Shown one piece after another: positions 63,149 through 64,000 of a stretch of 64,000 nucleotides of DNA (position 1 is its first letter; every line of letters begins with the position of its first letter). A model generated the notes under the pieces. That model did no database searches, had not been told where the DNA came from, and worked only from the letters and a program-made list of their open reading frames with translations. The stretch is from Thermoplasmatota archaeon (lineage in GTDB: Archaea; Thermoplasmatota; Thermoplasmata; UBA10834). A program made the position numbers and the translations under genes. The DNA lies in contig JAHIRF010000005.1 of the NCBI GenBank assembly GCA_018818785.1, positions 353,333 through 417,332 on the forward strand, given 5' to 3'.

Positions 63149-64000
63149 AGCGGAAGTCTCCCTAATTGGACAATTGCTGTCAATAGCTTTTGGGTAGTTC
63201 AATCTTTCCAGCGGTTTGTTGCGTCGGCGAGTCATGACCATTCTTGCCCCACGTCTTCTTGAACCGTGACAGACTCGATTCGAGGATGAACTGACTCTTG
63301 AGTTGATTGAATTCTAGGATGAGATGAGCACATCGATGCTTGAGTATATCGCTGGGTTATAGGGAGGGATAGGGCGAATTCGCCGAGGGCTTCCAGCTAC
63401 CAGTTCGGGCGCTAGACGAACGCCAGCTCGAGGGTGCCTCTGTCCGAGCGCCGGTTCATATCATCCACTTTAGTGGATGGTTTGACAAAGACTCGTGTGA
63501 AGCTCTCTGAGCGAGATGTGCCAGAGGAATGGGTGGTGCTGAGGCCGGACCATATAGGCACGCCTACATGTAGCAGGATGGTTGCGATGGCGTTCAACTT
63601 GGACGATGACCTGATGGTGCTAGTGCCTTCTTCGTCGTTCTCCCTTAGGCTAGAAGGCCTGCGTACTCGTGCCAGGACATGTCTTCGTTTAAAGAATTGA
63701 TTCTAATGGTGGTTGTGATGGGAGATGGACGAAAGAGGTGGTTCTACTCAGACTTCGTCCCATTGAATCAGGCAATCTTTGCGAATTTAATAGCGAGCGT
63801 TGATCTTCCGCCCTCGAAAAGGGGTAAGAATCAGCCTGAGATCGGACTGTTTGACAATCTCAGTAGTTCGTGAAGTCGGTTGTTGACGTAGCCAGCTTCC
63901 CCCGTCAACGTGGCCTTTTCAGAAACGATTAGGAGCCATCCCTCCCGTGCCAGTGTTTGTGCAAAACATGAGCCAAGGATGGGCTGGCAGAGCCCCGAGG
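63149..64000. other. Right-edge region without a recognised gene
   Basis: Two short plus-strand ORFs (63434-63700 and 63679-63873) overlap end to end and could be pieces of one interrupted gene, but I recognise neither. GTTGACG (63884-63890) and CGTCAAC (63905-63911) form an inverted repeat with a 14-base loop just after them, a possible terminator stem. Confidence 0.3.

Overview
The window looks archaeal, most likely an uncultured Thermoplasmatota (Methanomassiliicoccales-like) chromosome. The grounds are AT-rich TATA-type promoters with no bacterial -35/-10 pairs, frequent GTG/TTG starts with GGAGGTGA-type ribosome sites, a redox protein of the archaeal PDO type, DUF4129/DUF4350 membrane proteins, an MttB-superfamily methyltransferase, and very large secreted Ig/PKD proteins with a C-terminal membrane anchor. 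This assignment is inferred from gene content; there is no rRNA or tRNA in the window to test it.

Region 1 (1-20.9 kb) holds cell-surface and housekeeping genes. They are a giant subtilase running off the left edge, an orphan sorting-signal tail, a solitary MttB-family methyltransferase, a 1581-residue solute-binding/PKD fusion, a zinc-ribbon membrane protein, and a divergent arsenite methyltransferase / protein-disulfide oxidoreductase pair around a perfect palindrome. A three-gene DUF4129-DUF4350 membrane operon and an MFS exporter follow.

Region 2 (20.9-42.7 kb) is the first half of a surface-glycan island. It holds a CapK-like enzyme, several glycosyltransferases, two UDP-GlcNAc 2-epimerases, a UDP-ManNAc-type dehydrogenase, a GalE-like epimerase, and GDP-mannose dehydratase with GDP-fucose synthase and an RMD-like reductase. 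It also has a PMP-type 3-dehydrase with a cysteine cluster, and the rmlABCD dTDP-rhamnose genes. A TnpB-only transposon with about 24-bp terminal inverted repeats sits between the galE-like gene and the second epimerase. A recombination scar with decayed ends of rmlB and a HAD gene lies at 36.2-36.6 kb.

Region 3 (41.6-49.9 kb) is a nonulosonic (pseudaminic-type) acid module: pseB, pseC, pseI, a SpsF/PseF-type cytidylyltransferase, pseG, a left-handed beta-helix acyltransferase and an SDR. Next to it is a methyltransferase gene broken by a stop codon and a frameshift.

Region 4 (50-64 kb) carries export and assembly genes: a DUF4910 aminopeptidase-like protein coupled to an AAC(3)-like acetyltransferase, a flippase, a CatB-like acetyltransferase, a capsule-type GT-B protein, a polytopic membrane protein and a CgeB-like glycosyltransferase. 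They are separated by unusually long, gene-poor spacers. Together regions 2-4 would make activated sugars (rhamnose, fucose/deoxyhexose, ManNAcA, a probable 3-deoxy sugar, a nonulosonate), assemble them and flip the product outward.
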